Assembly (NCBI RefSeq): GCF_016469335.1
Contig: NZ_CP059888.1
Location: 1,364,001 to 1,428,000, forward strand
Direction of reading: 5' to 3'
DNA length: 64,000 nt
Origin: Flocculibacter collagenilyticus
Lineage (GTDB): Bacteria > Pseudomonadota > Gammaproteobacteria > Enterobacterales > Alteromonadaceae
The translations under genes and the position numbers were made by a program. Positions 62,812 through 64,000 of this stretch are shown piece after piece; positions within the stretch are counted from its first letter, which is position 1, and each line of letters opens with the position of its first letter. The notes beneath the pieces were generated by a model. The model had not been told where the DNA came from and made no database searches. It saw only the letters and a program-made list of their open reading frames with translations.

Positions 62812-63297
62812 ATGCTAATAAACCCTTTAAATTTAAGTGCTAGATTCAGCATCTATTACCAACTACACGATAACTTAGAAAATAAAGACTACTTTATTAT
62901 CAAAGGTGAGCCTGAAGTTATATTAACTATTTTGTCTGAAGCCAAGTGGGGAAAGCCTGACTTTGAGAATTTTTACGCTACTCAAATCGAGTTGCGCCCA
63001 AAGGCTGTGAAGTGGCTAGTTGATGTAATAGAGCAAAAATTTTGGAAAAGCGCTAGTCTTGGAGGTTTACCTTCTGGCGTATATAGCTACAAAGAAACAA
63101 TTGATGGTGAGAAAATAGGTGTGTTTCGCGAAATGAACGTAGGCGCTAAAGGACGTAAAGGCTTTAGGATAACCAATTATGATCGCCATGATAGAGCGCA
63201 TACAACAACACACTATCAAGATTTCTGGTTACCTGATGATATTTTGCTTGAAAGAGATATGTTGATGAAAATCAAAGAGGTTGTTAGCTGTTCTTAG
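62812..63297 (+). CDS. Putative T6SS immunity protein, copy C
   Basis: A 161-residue soluble protein closely related to copy A: both begin MLINP-N-L and share ENK, then IEQKFWKSASLGGLPSGVYSY, FREMNVGAKGRKGFRITNYDRH. The region between about 20 and 60 is diverged and may hold the specificity surface. It starts 28 bases after copy B. Function is inferred from context only. Confidence 0.75.
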   Translation: MLINPLNLSARFSIYYQLHDNLENKDYFIIKGEPEVILTILSEAKWGKPDFENFYATQIELRPKAVKWLVDVIEQKFWKSASLGGLPSGVYSYKETIDGEKIGVFREMNVGAKGRKGFRITNYDRHDRAHTTTHYQDFWLPDDILLERDMLMKIKEVVSCS

Positions 63298-63324
63298 TAT
63301 AAAAGTAACAGGAAGAAAATACTA

Positions 63325-64000
63325 ATGTTAAGAATAAAGAGTAGTGCCTTAGAAAAAAGAGAAGGAAAACATTTTTTCAAAAATAAGCCCTTTATTGGAT
63401 TCGCCTATAGAATAAGTGATAGCAACTATCTTAACACTAAAAGATACTTTCAAGGGTTGTATGTAAACAACACTCCAGAGGAGTTACCTTTATTTAACAT
63501 AAATGGTGGACAAACGAGCACTGTTAGTGCCGAGCGATTAACCCCTAGTGACAGCTATACAGGCGAGCCTTTTATATTACTGGGTCAACCATACAATGGA
63601 GTAGCACTAGAATTTGAAAATGAATTCTGTACAGGACAACATCTGTATCAAAACGGAATGTGCATAGCAACAATTTCTTGGTATATGTCTGGCCAAATAG
63701 AAGCTTTAGAGTGCGATAAACAGCCTTTATTCTTAGAAGTAGAATGGACAAAAGACGGGCACTTGTCTTTTCTAGATGTCCTTCGCACAGATACGTATAG
63801 CGTCAGAATAAAATATGATGCTAAAGGATATATCGAAAGTATATGTGGAGAAAATGATGTTGAGTCATTCATTAGTGACCTTAAAACAGAAGAGCTTTTA
63901 CATTATATAAGTGATGATCTGTCTAAGAAAAAACGTTTGAGCGAAAAGGTATTCTTTTCTGGAAATATTGAAAAGCTAATTCAAACATTTGTCGACTTCT
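63325..64000 (+). CDS. MORN/YwqK-like protein, incomplete at window end
   Basis: An ATG at 63325, with GGAAGA about 9 bases upstream, opens a frame that stays open to the window edge (225 residues seen). The middle part has MORN_2/YwqK-antitoxin-like repeats: LYQNGMCIATISWYMSGQIEAL, then VEWTKDGHLSF and VRIKYDAKGYIESI. The N-terminal 100 residues (FIGFAYRISDSNYLNTKRYFQGLY, then GEPFILLGQPYNG) are not recognised. YwqK-type proteins are often immunity genes of polymorphic toxins, which fits its place fourth behind the evolved VgrG. It is truncated by the window, not broken. Confidence 0.7.
   Translation, partial: MLRIKSSALEKREGKHFFKNKPFIGFAYRISDSNYLNTKRYFQGLYVNNTPEELPLFNINGGQTSTVSAERLTPSDSYTGEPFILLGQPYNGVALEFENEFCTGQHLYQNGMCIATISWYMSGQIEALECDKQPLFLEVEWTKDGHLSFLDVLRTDTYSVRIKYDAKGYIESICGENDVESFISDLKTEELLHYISDDLSKKKRLSEKVFFSGNIEKLIQTFVDF

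Overview
The window looks like chromosomal DNA of a low-GC marine gammaproteobacterium of the Alteromonadales type (Colwellia, Thalassotalea or Pseudoalteromonas relatives). The reasons are CysB, PilT/PilU, YfbV, FolX/YfcH and YbbA/YbbP/TesA orthologues in gamma-type neighbourhoods, the rnhA-dnaQ-TIGR03503-tRNA-Asp block, large tandem tRNA arrays, and a big TonB-dependent receptor beside an S9 peptidase. The genus is an inference, since no rRNA is present.

Layout. 0-9.3 kb: signalling and envelope genes, mostly on the minus strand (a PhoP/PhoQ-like pair with a PepSY-like small protein, a glycine-zipper protein, YciI, a lipase-like hydrolase, and a receiver-TPR regulator coupled to a soluble histidine kinase). 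9.6-13.8 kb: cysB, a thioredoxin-fold protein, and a MerR regulator divergent from an MFS exporter-cupin operon with a textbook MerR promoter between them. 13.8-36 kb: core metabolism and cell-wall genes (sdaA, CoA pyrophosphatase, pabB, class I fumarase, S9 peptidase, TonB receptor, M15 peptidase, dapE, an EIIA-like protein, pta-ackA, yfbV, rlmA, rnhA/dnaQ). 37.6-45 kb: three tRNA arrays (4 Asp; 5 Val on the minus strand; 1 Ala plus 5 Glu) around gltX. Decayed IS3 and short-chain dehydrogenase remnants lie beside the Asp array, and a MITE-like element sits inside the Glu array. 45-57 kb: tesA/ybbA/ybbP, a PAP2 phosphatase, yfcH-folX, fpr, yggT, yggS and pilT-pilU.

The accessory part is 57-64 kb. 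It holds a VgrG (type VI secretion spike) of 1333 residues whose C-terminal third is a non-spike extension ending in an unrecognised, probably toxic, domain. Downstream lie three small genes that are diverged copies of one family, the expected arrangement for immunity genes, and then a fourth gene with MORN/YwqK-like repeats that runs off the window. A small gene divergent from vgrG resembles helper proteins seen beside other VgrGs. This effector-immunity module is the best candidate for an undescribed system.

Smaller points of interest: two receiver-TPR paralogues, one lacking the phosphorylatable aspartate; an EIIA-Glc-like protein lacking one of its two active-site histidines; a tRNA-Val copy with compensatory acceptor-stem changes; and four 205-bp repeat units carrying tRNA-Glu.
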